NCBI RefSeq assembly: GCF_963676685.1
Contig: NC_092345.1
Coordinates: 29,535,585-29,599,584 of the forward strand
DNA: 64,000 bases
Source of the DNA: Mytilus edulis
Taxonomy: Eukaryota > Mollusca > Bivalvia > Mytilida > Mytilidae
Reading direction: 5' to 3'
Shown here in pieces: positions 32,901 to 47,900 of the stretch. The notes under the pieces were generated by a model that made no database searches, was not told where the DNA came from, and was given only the letters and a program-made list of their open reading frames with translations. The position numbers and the translations under genes were made by a program. Within the stretch, counting starts at the first letter, position 1, and each line of letters starts with the position of its first letter.

Positions 32901-35900
32901 CCAGAAAATGTTGCTCGTCACAGTGAGTTTCCTCCAAATTTTTCGCTATTTCTACACCAATGACCAACACTCTAATCACACTATTTCAATTTTGATTTCT
33001 AATATTACTAGGGCAGTAGAAAATTTATGTACTTCTGCCTATTATTTTGGGTGTGAAATCCAGGTGGCGTCAGTCATCTTTCATTACTTCCTTTTAAAAT
33101 TGTGCTGGTAAATGACCCTTTATTATACTGATCTGAATTAAAATAGTTAAAGTAAAACTAATACCTTGGGAACCAGATCTTTATGTGTAGCCACAAATAA
33201 AATTCTCGGGAAACATTCCTTTACCCGTCTGCAGAAGGTCAATATAGAATTCACCCAATGTTTTAGGTACACTGAAATGAAAATTTAATGAAGTAATGCC
33301 GATATTAGATAATCGTTTACATCCTTCTTTCATGTTCACAATATAGCTTATATATACTATCATGTTGATAAAACCCTTACATCTTTTATATATGTTTATG
33401 GGGTTTGTTTAGCTGCTCTTTTATTTTCTTAAGATGATCTTTCAGTTTTCTTTCTGAGTGACTAGTTTTTTCCTGGTATATTATTTCCCTCACATCCATT
33501 GGAATTGATCAACTGGCCGTCTTTAAAAAAATATTTCAATAGTAAATAAAATACATTTCATAGTGATGCCACAGAAGACATTAATGAAAAATACCCTTTT
33601 CTTATATAGTAATAAGTTTAAGGATGCGATAATTTCCCCCTAGTACTTGAAATAGCAGTCCGAATTTATTTGCTAAAGTAGTGTGTCTGCTTTACCCATT
33701 AAATAAACAAGCGAAAAGGTCACACTGTGGTAGCAACTTTACATAACATGACATAGTGGGTTTTTTTTTAATCGTTTTCCTTTTGTTTTTGTTTTGTTAT
33801 GGTATTTTGAGAAGAAAACAAGAATATTTGTTTTTGTTGCACTTAAATGTGCGTTTTTTGTTTCTTTGTTTCCTATTATAATTGATGTGGTTCCCTCGGT
33901 TGTAGTTCGTAACCCGGATTTGTTTTCTCTCAATCGATTTATAATGTTGAACACCTTTATACCGCTCATGCTTCTGTTGCCTTTATTTGCCATTTTCACA
34001 TCGAAAAAGATATTTTGGCTTGAATCCATTTCAATGCAATTTTATTTATAATTTATCATTAATCAATAGAAAAAAGCTAACATTGTAATTTAAACTGTAC
34101 GACATTGCATTTTCGTTTTAACGATTGTGTGCAGATTTTAAACATTGCTGAAAACACAACTTTTATTAACCCCCTTTAACTTCGAAAATAAGTGAAAGAT
34201 GAAACTTACCTGCAATGGTCGGTTTACCATAGTGACCAGGTAGAAATGATAAGTCAGACATGTGTTGGTGCATATTTTGGCTTCCGTTAAACATAAGCAC
34301 AAAAATTCCCCGGCTTGTGATAAACAACTGATGTGTCATATAGTAATCCTTCTGACCACCAAAGTCCCAAATATCTATAGGGACGATTTTCATTTTGTAT
34401 CTTCCATCTCTAGCAACCTCGATTACTAACTCCCGAATCTTTTCATTAGACATTGCCTCTATAATGTTTCCCATTACACGTTCTTTTATGTGACTCAAAT
34501 TTTCGAAAAACGTGTTCATCTCACTATCTTTTTCAATCTGTGAACTTTCTCTATCAAAGAACCCATGTAATTTGTCCTTAGTGCCAGGCGTAAAATGAAT
34601 TGTATCTGCATTCACCGCATCTTCTGTGTTCGACTCTATTGAGCCAGTTTGTACAGGTAATTCAATCGGTTCTTCAATTGGAGGATTACGATCTTCTTGA
34701 CTTGACAAAGACATCAACATGGAAGATATGACTGTTTTTGTACCACTTCCTATTAAAAGTTCACTTATGATATATATTGTTAAAATCATAAAAAATACTT
34801 CTACAGCGTTCATTGAAGAATTGGTTGACAATTGTTTCCAAAATATAGTAAATTTTTATTATTCATGTTATGACATATATTAATCAGTTGAGGGGAATTT
34901 CAATTTTTTCAGTAATAACTATAATTAACTATGTGCCCCATTAACTCTGACAAGATACTTTTAAAGTGTTACAATTCTACCTGTATATTAAAATACGATA
35001 ATCAGCAAATGAAATGAATTCAATTTGAATACAAAAGTAAACTTAAAGTTATTATGATTTTTGTATTAGTTAACAAGTGCTTAATGGAGGTCAAGGTTGT
35101 GACTCTTGAGTTTAGTGAAAATGCTTAATTACTGAGCTTTTGTCTGAAAACAGCTAAATTAAATAGGGTTTTTGCCCTTAAATACATTTACTAAAATCCT
35201 GACAATAAGAGCAAAATAACCTTCAATTTTTTCACAGCATTAAACTCTCTGGAATTTAGAGAATACTGCCTTTTTTAAATTTGTACTAAAAACAAATATA
35301 ATCTACGGTCACGATACAAAATATGAATTACTTATATTTACATAGTCTTAAGCAAAATCTTGAATTTTAGTGATCAAGCTATAAATAAAATTGTATGGCA
35401 ATCAAGAGAAAATCGTGCTATGAAACGCTTTACAGTCAGATAGCAAGTTGACGCCTTGCTAGATACCTTTTGGTAAAAATATCCACTTCTGCTGATCGAT
35501 GTCCATTCCTGCTAATCCTATATAAAGCCATATTCCGTCTGTTGATTGTCTGACCTCGGGTACTGGGTCTCCAACAAGCACTTTAGCTAAGGTCGTCTTA
35601 CCAATGTTGTAATTTCCTACCAAATAAACACGGTTCCAGTAGCATTTGTAGCTGCCCTTCTTCATGATTTCCTCAAACCCCTGAACTGTCTCAAATCCTA
35701 AACTTTTAATTTCTGATATTACTGAAAAAGAATTAGTCCATTACAACACATAGGAAGCTACTACAAGTATGATACAGTTACTCAAAAGAATTTTACGTTT
35801 ATCATATTGTTAAAGCAAATATATAAATTCTATACACAATTTGTAATATAATGCATTAAATTGCAATATAATTCGGCTCATGCCTGATTAAGAAACAACG

Positions 35901-38900
35901 ACAACGCGTGTGAATCAGTCTCTCTTTAATGATTTGATATATATGGGTTTTTAAATTGTTATTTGAATGGAGAGTTGTCTCATTGGCACTAACACCACAT
36001 CTTCCTATATCTATTTCTTCTTTTCTATTTGATATGTTTTTGCAACATTGTGAGTGAAATCTAAATGATTAAAATTGGTAATGGAAATGGAGGACAACAA
36101 CCCGACTTAAGGGCACGAAACAGCCAACGGCTGTTTATATTTAACAAATTATCTTTACTTTATATACAAACTACAATTAGTATTTCTGTTTTTATTTTTC
36201 ACCAAAAAATTAAAATTTATATATATGATTGTATTTATGCTTATTTCACCATCGTCAATATCGTCCTGTGATTCTGGGATGTATCTTTCGCATTTCACTT
36301 GACAGCCTTCAATTCCTTTAAGGTCCATCAATATGAATGTTTCAGCAGCTAACAACAAAATGTAAAGGGATAGAAATTACAAGTGTTAAATAAGCAAAAT
36401 AGATTAAATGTTTTTCGAAATAGACTGATACTAAGACAAACTGATATGAAATTATAAAAATCATATTGACTCGATATAGAGAAATATGACTTGAAATATA
36501 AGCTTACTGTTTATTACATGCCACACTATTTATCTCAGATTCCTAAAGTGGTTTTTTTGTGGATTGTACCTTTTTAGTTTGACAAAATCATTAGATTTGT
36601 AGTTTTCCGCGGGTTAAACCATTTTTCATTGTATTACTAGTAATTTGCAACTGAATTTTAGTTTTTGCTATTTAAAGTTTTACAATAAAATACAAGTTGA
36701 TTGCAGTTAGTAATTTTTAAACATAACTATCAATCCCCCTCAATCAACATCTATAAACCAACCTTCATTTGTAATGAAATCAATGAGAGCAGTACTGCTA
36801 CTATCATCAAACCGTATATGTCCAACACTTGATTTCATATCTTCTGATAAACCTTCTACGTATAACTTAATGGTCTGTACTGTCATCTGTGGCGGTACGT
36901 TCGATATTTTGACAATGTTGGAAATAATATTACCACACTTTTCATCCGTGAGGTTATCATCTTCAAAACAATCACAGACGGTATTAACAAGATATCAGAA
37001 GAGGATAGTTGGATAAAACGTTCATGTAATAATTCAATCATATCATTTTTAATATTAAGCAGTGAAAAATATCTAAACATTTCATTTCAAATCATGTACT
37101 GCTTTCATACAATATTGCTTCATCTTATTTTATTAATTTGAAATAGTGTCCCTCTTTTTTTTATGTTAGTGAGCGTTGAAATCAGTATATCCGGCAAATT
37201 AAGATAAATACCCATACTTTAATTTAACATCATATTAGCTTCCTATCTTTTTTACATGTGTGATAGCTTTCACAACTTTGAGAAACGTAAACTAACTTTT
37301 TTGGCTGTTATATAGTAGTAGTTCAGCTTCTTTTAATTACAATATTTTCTATCTGATATAATGTTATTATAATTTATCTCACTCTCATTTCAACCATTAT
37401 ATCATATTTAATCAGTTTTATTTGTATATTTCATCAATCTCTTCCGAAGACTCATTTTTTTTTACAACTGACCTTCTAATGCTTTACATATCTCTGTAAA
37501 AGTTGGTCTGTCTTCAGGTATCCATTTCCAACCTGATAAATAATTATGTAAAACACTGTAAAACACAAATTTATGAAGATTGAACACGTTCCATTGCAAG
37601 TAAGAAAATTAAAAGCTTTGTGCAAGAAATTATTGATATGAACTCCTCGTCATAAGTACTATTTGTTCTTTGTTCCCTTGTTTTCAAAAATTCTTAATGC
37701 AGTATAACACAAATATGAAGATGTTATATAACTTGTCTATTGAGAAATAATGACAGCTGCTTTGAGCGTTCCTGATGAAGGTAAATCCAGAATTGAGTCG
37801 GACGCATGCAATTATTAAACGTTTTGTTTTCCATTTTTTGTCGATGTTCAAATCGCGTATATTGATAAAGAAGGGACAAATCAAGGTATCATCAAAATAC
37901 ACTGAAAGAATTGCATGGACTCTTACAGGATCGAGAATGTGTTCATTGGCAGCGTAAGCGTATCTTGCTTTATAATAAAAACAAGATGTGGTATGATTGC
38001 CAAATTTCCATTTACTGAGCTATGTATATGTATACTAAATCCATTTAGTAAAGAATGCCTTGAATAGGTAATTCTTATTAGAAGGAATTGAAAATATGCG
38101 GCAGTTTTTACTCCACAATATTTGCCCCCAGTAGACAAACATGTACACCTAAAAAAACGTATATAGGAAGTTCTAATTTCAAAAACATGAAATTCTTTAC
38201 TCAGAGAAGGATGTGTCGTGTAAATATGGCCTTTTTAGCCAAAAGGTAATGATGAACCTTAAAGCCATTTTCGTTGAGGTTGTCCAAAACGTTTTGAATC
38301 TGTATAATACCCATTTTTTAAATGGATGAAGTTGATGAACAAGTTAAGAGATAAACTTAAAGTGTCGAAAAAGGTATGTAAATTTTCAACAACAAAAAGG
38401 AATTAAACAAGAAAAATGCTTGGTCACCGTTGATGACATGTTATCCAAAGGCAAGAGTTATAAAAAGGAGGAAGGTAAAAGTCATCGCTTAATTTTCATT
38501 GTTGGACATGAAAAAACATCATATGACAAGTTCTTAATTGCCACACGTACTTGAAATTCGAAAATGAATTCAACAGGGTGGTGTCAAGATATTCAAACTT
38601 CTAATGTACATTTTTCTACGTTCTAATATATCTTACATTTCAGCATTAATTTATACAAAACCAGAGTACAATTTGGTGGCTTTGGCATTCTGTAACCTTT
38701 CTCTAATGTAGTGTACATCTCGTTATAGCTTGTTCCGGGATATAACGATCTTCCCAAAGACGTGAGTTCCCACAAAACAATACCGAATCCTGAAAAATAC
38801 GTAACTCAAAGTATTATCAAATGGAACATCAATCCATCAATTTCTTTGAAAAATAAACTACGGATGAATTGCAGATACGAAACCAGCATTAGCCTTTCAA

Positions 38901-41900
38901 AAAGGGCTAGTCGACTCTTAGCTGATAAAAATGGAAAGTGCTCTCGCTTTGTAGATTAATTCATTTACTAGAATAGCCACGTGCATCAATCAACAAATTT
39001 TACCACACACGTGAAATCACACGTTATGAAGTAGTATATATCGTTTAATGTTGTTGTTTACGAAACTCCAGAAGATTATTTATATATAGATAAAAGTTAC
39101 CTGTGTACCAATATCATGAATATGCATGATTAATGACCAGGCAAAATCTAATTGCTTAAATAGAGAGGACAAATCCGATACTCTACGGTATTGAAGGACA
39201 TTTACTAGGTTTGGATTGTCCTAACCAATCAATAAACTTTGATCATTCACGTCTCGTAATATCTTCCAATCAGGTAGCAAGAAAAATTCACGCACTGACT
39301 GTCGATCGTTCAATTCTAATATCGACTCCTAGGAGTCTAGGAGTCGATAATGATATCGAGAGATATGAAAAGGAATCGGGGCTATAATGACATGTAATGG
39401 CTCCGGATTTACAAACAAAATAATACAAACTGGTTCCATACTGCACAGTATTCACATCCAGTTGAGCGCTTTGTTTATCTATTTATTTAATTTATTTAAT
39501 CTATTACAAGTATTATCGTTTATATAAATATAAAAAGTTGATTTCCGTTGCTTTATTGATCTTATATAGTTGATTTCCATTTTGTTCAACATTTATGAAA
39601 GTCAACAGTTTTAAGGGGTTCTCCAACGTATATTATTGTTTATTAGATAGTTTCCTCAAATAACTAGGTCTTATCTAAATAGTTCATTAAAGAATACACC
39701 AGAAACAGTTTTCAACTCTAATGGCCATCATTTTACTCTGTTTATATGCAAAAAGCAAAAACTTAAAATAAGCAGGTTTGTCAATATTGTTTAGGATTCT
39801 TAATTTAATTTATTATTAAAAAAAAGTATGTATAATGACACCATGTACTTTCCTACGGGATATAGCGTTCAATTAAGTCCTCCAAATATTAGTGTATCAC
39901 GGAATATTAGTCAAAAGACCAGTATCCCTTTTTTCATTGACTTGGTAACCTCATTCAGGCCCACTAATTCCGAAATTGGACAGAATTATATAACTTACCC
40001 CATACATTTGACATGCTGGTCAAAATATTTGATTTTCTAGTTTCCGGAGCCATTGATAGATCAGATGAGAGAATCTTCATAATTTTGTCAGTTACCATTA
40101 GTTTAGACATCTCATAGCCACCAATTTTTATAGTATCATCCTCACTTATTAAACATTGTCTTAAAGAGAGGTTCCTGCATAAAAAGTCGTTTTAAACTGA
40201 ATAAGTTTTGTAAGGTTTGAAACGTGTATAAAATCATCTTGCATATATAGATCGAAAAATATTGTATTTAAAAATTCTTTATCATACATCATATTCCCTC
40301 TTCCATAATAATACTGGCTGATATTTTCTACTAAATTACCAACAAATATAGAATACCTTCATCATAATGTTCCATTATATATCTTGTAGTCAATTTAATT
40401 TTGTATAGAGTATCGACTAATATCTAAATAGTTACAAAATCTCAAAATATATATTGTTTAGATTTTTGTAGGTTTGGAAGTTGTGACAGTTTTACATTAA
40501 ATTCCAGAAGTTAAAGTGTTTATTGGCTAAGGCAAATATGTAATTTTAAAAATATAGTTTCACATATTTGGTATATAGTTATTTGTTATGATCAACCTAA
40601 ATAGCAAAATTTAATAGATATACATACCTTTGATTTTTGAAACAAGGAAACAAAAACGAATTCGTCTTAACCTTGAAACTTACGGGTGGTGTATTGATTG
40701 TGCCTCCAAATAGGTCATACCAGCTGCAATTTGCCTAGCCATTGACATCATTGAGTTGACTTGTATATCTTCTTGATGTCTTTGTACATAATTGAGTAGG
40801 TTCCCTTTCGGCATAAACTCTGTCACCACATACATTGGAGAGTGCTCTATGCATAAGCCTGCATTTTGCATAAAATAAGTAGAAAGTTTATTTTCAGGTA
40901 TTTCCTTTAAAGGAGAAAATTCACGAAAGGTTAAAATTGACCAGAAGATTTTTATGGTATTTTTAATCAGATTATAATACTACAAATTTCATAAAGAAAT
41001 ATTATCATATTACTGTTAATACAAAATAACATGATTTTGGCACATCAGATTAACATTTACGTAGTCTTGACTTGTAAATATGCACAGTTGTAACGTCAGT
41101 TTTGGTCATGTTTTAAATAAGTCTTACTAGTTTTTATCATAGTTTACTTTGGCCGCCACACAAGATCCAGAAAGGTTTTGTGTCTAGGGGTTCAATATCA
41201 TTAACATCATTGGCAACTCTTGGATGTATATTCTTCTTATCCAGAATGAGGATCATTAGAATGTCTTATTTTATAAATAATCGTTGAATAGGTAAACACC
41301 AGCTTTGCAACGAATTGTTTCTGTAATTCTTTTTTAACATAAAACTTGGGCATGTCATATCAGAACTTTTTATCAAGATGAATAGTTTTTATTGAATGGA
41401 TGATCAGCTACATAGGAAAAAAATATTTCTCCATTTAAATTTATTTTAAGTATCTTCGATCAGTTTGACAAAAACAAATTTTGAAAATCGCATCGACTCT
41501 CCGAACACAGTGACCCTAGAGGAGTAGAAAGGGTAAACATATCGCGCTGTGCATATATGTATGAGCCGTTATATAATTCAAGTAATGCACAACGACAAGT
41601 GTCTATTGACAGACAACAAAATTTTACCGATTTTCATAAATCGTGTATCAATTTGTAAAGCACATCAATATCAAATTCAGTTGTTCACAGGTGTTCAAAA
41701 ACTCCAAACGGACCAAGACAGCGGTTTCGAACGAGTAATTGTTTCCTGCTATGCATGCATCGACTATCAAGACTGAGTTCTACTACCTCTTATATTTGAT
41801 GTGTTTCCCTCAGTTTAAGGTTGTAACCCGGATTTGTTTTATCTCGATCGATTTATATGACATTTGAACAGCGGTGTACTACTGTTGCCTTTATTTATCA

Positions 41901-44900
41901 GTCAAAAACTTCAGAAAAGGGTAAAGATCACAATCGGTAAATTTATATATTTAAAAACTGTTTTAGTGTTTTTATATATGAGACCTCGATAACATGTCAC
42001 TCGTCAGTTGATACCAATACAAAAAATTATTAAAGACGATAGTTGACATCCGAAATTCATGACAAAGTAAGTATGTTTCCCATAAAACCAATTCATGAGT
42101 TGGTCGTAGAACCTAAGAATTAGATTAATGATTTCAGTGATTCGTCAGTCAAACAAGTGGCTAATTTCTTCACATTTTAGATAAATTGAATCAAAGCTAA
42201 ATTGAAAATGAGTTTAGTAACAGTTGACAACCTGCCGCGCTTTGTGACTTCTCCAATTTTGTAAAATGCTATGCTTGTATTCTTTTTATTTTTCATTTCT
42301 ATAACTAATAAAATGACAATTTTCTCTCAAAAAACAGTTGCATGCGGAGAGATTTTTATACGGTCTGCATTACTTTCATATAGCCGGAATAAAAACGGAT
42401 CTTTTGTTTTATTAAGAAGCAAAATATTACCTATAAACTGTACCACGTTAGGATGCTGAACATACACTAGTTTTGTTGCCTCGTCTATTGCATCATCTAC
42501 TTGCTTTAAATAAAATACCTGAAATGAATTATCTGTAATCTTTTTGTGATACAATCAACCAAAAAAACTGTTTTCTTCTACCCAAAGGGTAATACCCTTA
42601 ACATATTTTTCTCAAATTGGTATGATTTTTGTTTTTAGTGCTCTTCATTTTCCTTATTAGTTTTATTTTTCAATCTTTGTTTCTTATCGGTTTGTTATTA
42701 ATAAGATCTTCAATCGACAAACATCGTTTGCCATGGGTTTTTAAAGTTGATATTCGTTTAAAAAAAAGGAAATGACTTAATCTAACTTAAAGGGTTGAAA
42801 AATTTATTTTAATATAAACAAAACCATCTCCATTTTCAAAAAGTATTTTGTTCCCAATATATTTTAACTCATCATAGATTGCTATATAAAATATTCGAAA
42901 TTTTGTACGCTAGACGCACGTTTCGTCAGTTATAAAAACCTAATAAGTGACGCTTAGAATTAAAACATTTGACTTTTCTACACTTTATACAAGTATTCCG
43001 CATTCCAAACTAAAAGACAAATTGAAAGAGTTGGTATTGCTGTGTTTCATAAAAACGAATGGCCAACGTAGATGCAAGTATCTTGTCTTAGAGAGGGATA
43101 AATCCTACTTTGTGAAGGATCACTCTGATTCAAACAAAAAATTCTCTGAAACTGATATTATCAGGATGCTTGATTTCTTGATTGCCTTATTTTTTTACGT
43201 TTGGAGTACGTGTTTTTCAACAGACTGTCAGCATTCCAATGGGAACAAATTGTGCCCCTCTTCTTGCCGACTTGTTTCTTTATTATTATGAGGCTGACTT
43301 CATACAGGAACTTCTTAGGAAGACAGATAAGAAGTTAGCAAATCCTTTAACTCTACTTTCCGCTATATAGATGATGTTCTTTCACTAAATAATTCAAACT
43401 TTGGTGACTATGTTGAACGCATCTATCCCATCGAACTAGAGATAAAGGATACGACAGATACAGTTAAGTCGGCCTCATATCTTGACTTACATCTAGAAAT
43501 TGACAATGAGGGTCGGTTGAAAACAATCTTTTACGACAAAAATAGATGATTTCAGCTTTCCAATTGTTAACTTTACATTTCTAAGTAGCAACATTCCAGT
43601 AGCACCTGCATACGGTTTATATATCTCTCAATTGATACGATATTCCCGTGCTTGCATTTCCCATCATGATTTTCTTGATAGAGGGTTGCTGATCACAAGG
43701 ACGCTTTTAAACAAACAGTTGCAAATGGTGAGGTTGAAATCATCACAGTTTCACAAATGATATTAGATATGTTCTTTACGTCGTAACTACAAATCCCCTT
43801 CCCTTTCAAGAATGTGACCTACCGAATTAGACTATTTACCGGATTTGTTATCACATAAGCAACACGACGGGTGCCACATGTGGAGCAGGATCTGCTTACC
43901 CTTCCGGAGCACCTGAGATCACCCCTAGTTTTTGGAGGGGTTCGTGTTGTTTGTTCTTTGGTTTTCTATGTTGTGTCATGTGTACTATTGTTTGTCTGTT
44001 TGTCTTCTTCATTTTTAGCCATGGCGTTGTCAGTTTATTTTCAATTTATGAGTTTGGCTGTCCCTCTGGTATCTTTCGTCCCTCTTTTAAATCAAAAGAA
44101 TTCAATGAACCAATCATGTAATGAGTAGCCAGAACTTCGGCAAGAGCTTGATCAGATTTATGACACCTTCCTACAGATTCCTACTCAGAATTTAGCTATA
44201 TTTGAGGTCCTTTTTTCGGTTTGGTCAGCTCTTCAAAACTGCTATAGAGTGTATTTCTTTCTAACACAAACGATACAAACGGCTAAGCGCGCACACATTT
44301 TGTTCATTTGTTTCTAACATACGTTTGCAAAGTTTACCTAAACTTTGACAAACTATGCACTCGCTAAAAATGCGTCTACAGTTTGTCGTTCGTCGTTTGT
44401 TAGTACAAACGCTACATTCGTTTCTAACTTCAACCTGATTCAACGATGTATTTGTTTCAACTTTTGTAACCAGTCTGTTTACTAACAACATGTGCATGTA
44501 TTATTGAAAGTTAGTAAACACTAATTAAACGTTGTATTTGTTTCTACTTTTGTAGCGTTAAGCAAACGATAACAAACGGCACACAACGTTTACAAAATTT
44601 TGGTTTGAAAGAAATGGACCCATACTGTTTTCGATATTTTTATATTATGAGTGCATTCTAACCAAAGTTTCGTAAACGTTGTGTGTCGTTTGTTATAGTT
44701 TGTGAAACGTTACAAAGGTAGAAAAAAAATGCATCGTTAAATCAGTGTTAACCTGTTTGAACTGTCAAATATGCATGGACATGTTGTTGGTAATTAAACT
44801 TATTACGAGGGGAAATAGCTTCTTAAGATGATGTGATAGACACATGGGACATCGCTTTCTATGCATATTTAATTTCATGGTCAGTTCATCGTCTTCATCA

Positions 44901-47900
44901 TGTGACTGTATGAAGATAGTGATGATAAATCATTTTTATTGAAAAAAGAAGCAATAATAGAAAGGGGGACGATACCTTAATTTGAGTAATTTTAGACATT
45001 GTTTGGAGTTATGACAAGCAAAAACATACATCTTTTTGAGTGGGAAAAATTTGTTTTGATAATTCATAAAATGTTGAAGTTAGAAAGAAATGCAGCGTCT
45101 GTACTAACAAACGACGACGACGAACTATAGACGCATTTTCAGCGGGTGTATAGTTTGTCAAATTTAATGCAAGCTTTGCAAACGTATGTTAGAAACAAAT
45201 GATCTACACGTGTGCGCGCTGAACCGTTTATATCGTTTGTGTTAGAAAGTATGTCGTCCAGCATAATTGAAGAGACATTAATTGTGAAACTCCGCAATAT
45301 GGTGCCGTTAATTCTGTACCGTTAATATTATTGCAACACTGATTTACCATAGAAAATGCGTTCAAAACTGTGTAAAAAAATTTCAAATTATTTTAATATC
45401 TTAATTATATCTCATTGTATTTATGAATCAGGCATGGAGTATTCACAACTTTATATTTCTGAGTCTTCGGTCTGTATGGCTTTAATTTCAAGAATGAAGA
45501 GAATCCAGTAATGAATGTCTGCACGATCCACTTAAGTTTTTATTGTTGCATTTGTACTTAGTTTTTTCTCCCTTTCTAAATGTACTGTATAAGCTGATTC
45601 TGCAGCATGAATTAAGACTGTTGCAACAAATAATCAAAGTATTCCATTTGGATATGTATCTCCATTTTCTAAATCTTCCAACAGGCCCTAAGAAACTGGG
45701 AATTAATTTTGGACTGAATGCGGATAAAAGATATAGACCAAATCTTAATGTGCAAACCCAAACAGGCTTCGGGAATCTTAAAGTAGTTGTCAATACTTTT
45801 CTGTTTTTGGATCGTTTGACATTTTAATATCATGTCTAAAAACATAGAGGAACCACATCTAGTTTTTTTAACGCCGAGTACTGTCCTCTTAGGGTGAAGT
45901 GTTGACGATGTTTATCTTAGAAAATAAAAGAAAAGCGAACAATGCTCCCCCAAAAAAATACAAAATCGTGTCCCCTTAAATTTAAAAAAAAGTATGTATC
46001 TTACTTTCAAATCTTTGTTAAAAGGATACTGTTAAGTCAAGATTAAGTTGCTACTTCAATGGAGCACTAGAAATAGAAGTATACTGTGAACGTGCGAAAT
46101 AATTAAAAGTTTAAATATTTGTGCAAAATTTTAATGATTGTGATTGAAGATTCAGAGGTTTCGAATCTCAAGACGTCGCTTACAACGCAAAGCATATACG
46201 ATTATTTTCATATAATCTTACATTAGGTGCTCTGATAAATATTCTTCTTTTTGACCTCATATATGTTGCGTCATAAAATTCTCCTAATCCAGAACCTGAC
46301 AAAAATACAAAGAGAATAAGCTTAGCAATATTATCTATTTCAATTTAAATTGAAACGTCATACTTTTAAAACCTTCCTCCAGAACCTGACAAAATTACAA
46401 ACAGAATAAGCTTAGCAATATTATCTATTTAAATTCAAATTGAAACGTCATACTTTCAAAACCTTACTGTGCAATATCAATATTCAATAATTTAATGGAT
46501 TTTCAAAGATGTTGTCAGCGTCAGGCTAAAGTATCCATTCCTTCAACTACCCAAACAAGATCGTTGGTTCTCAGAACTTTGCCGAAGTCCTTCGTTGATT
46601 GCCAAGTTTACTGCATTCGGTCTTTGCTTGGAAGTTGAAATCTCTCATGAGGAAAATTCATGACCTTCTCAAGTTACTATCCCAAAAGCTAAATTTAATG
46701 CAACTACTTAATATGTAAAAAGAAATTGAATTAAAACTGTCCCTTTTTTCCTTCGCAAAGTCGTTCATTTAACTCGTTTGTTATACATTTGCAGTTCTTT
46801 ATTTTTAACACAGTCTTACTTGTTCTTCACTAAACTAGAATCTTTTTGTATAACGCTACACTGAACAAAGTGTGGTTGTCAGTCGAGAACCAGCTTATTA
46901 TTGCACATGATTTTTGTCAGAAAGTATGAAGATAGGGAATTAATTCGATTTTTTTTTATAGTTGCTATCACATTGAAACACTAAAGTATGCCATCATCGA
47001 GAAAGCCCACGCTTTACATTTGAAAGCTATTTTGCATAAAAATACGTAGCCATACATTGAATGTGGATCTACATGCAAAACAAAATGATTCATAATGTAT
47101 AAACATCATTGTTTAACTTTAAATCAGTTATTAATAGGACAGTTTTATCCCGTTTTAAGTTCCAAACCATTCATTTGATAACAAAATTAATCAAATATTT
47201 TACAAAATTATTAGTATGTATAGGACATATTTCCTTGCGACCCGGTCCGAATTAGAAGTTTTTCAAAAAAAAAAGGACTTCCTTGTTGAAGACCGTATAC
47301 CGTGACCTATAATGGTTTACTTTTATAAATTGTGACTTGGATGGAGAGTTGTCTCATTGGCACTCATACCACATCTACCTATATCTATTCATCTAATGAC
47401 AGAAGTTATAATAATGTATTGTTTAATCAATGTCCATCGGCTTTGACTCTCCTCCTTCAAATTATAGTGCAATAAGCATTTAGCTATTCTATATATATAT
47501 TGTCAACTGTTCGAGATATAAAAAAGAGAGAGGGTCAATAGACCAGTTTACTGAGCATAGAACTGTGCAGTATTCAGTTGAAAAAAGCAATATAGGAACA
47601 ATTCATAATCATATAAATGAACCAAAATTCAAAAATACACAAGGTTCCTGATTTCAAGACAAAAATGCGATGGGGTGAAACATATTTTGTGAGACATTAA
47701 CCCTCCCTCTATATCTCTAGCCAATGTGGAATAAATAAACACATATTTTTATTTTGAGTGGTCGATTCGGACTTCCATCGGTTTTAAATCGAGCATCAGT
47801 AATAAGTCTTATGTAGACGAAACAATCGTGTGGTGCTATTTTAATCATACGGCAGGTTTCTTATGGCTTTTGCAATATGTGTGTTTCTGTTCTAAGTCTT

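Noticed and set aside
39324..39352. Perfect 12-bp palindrome as a possible transcription terminator or regulatory hairpin
   Set aside because: Intronic, isolated and without associated motifs. Kept only as a repeat.
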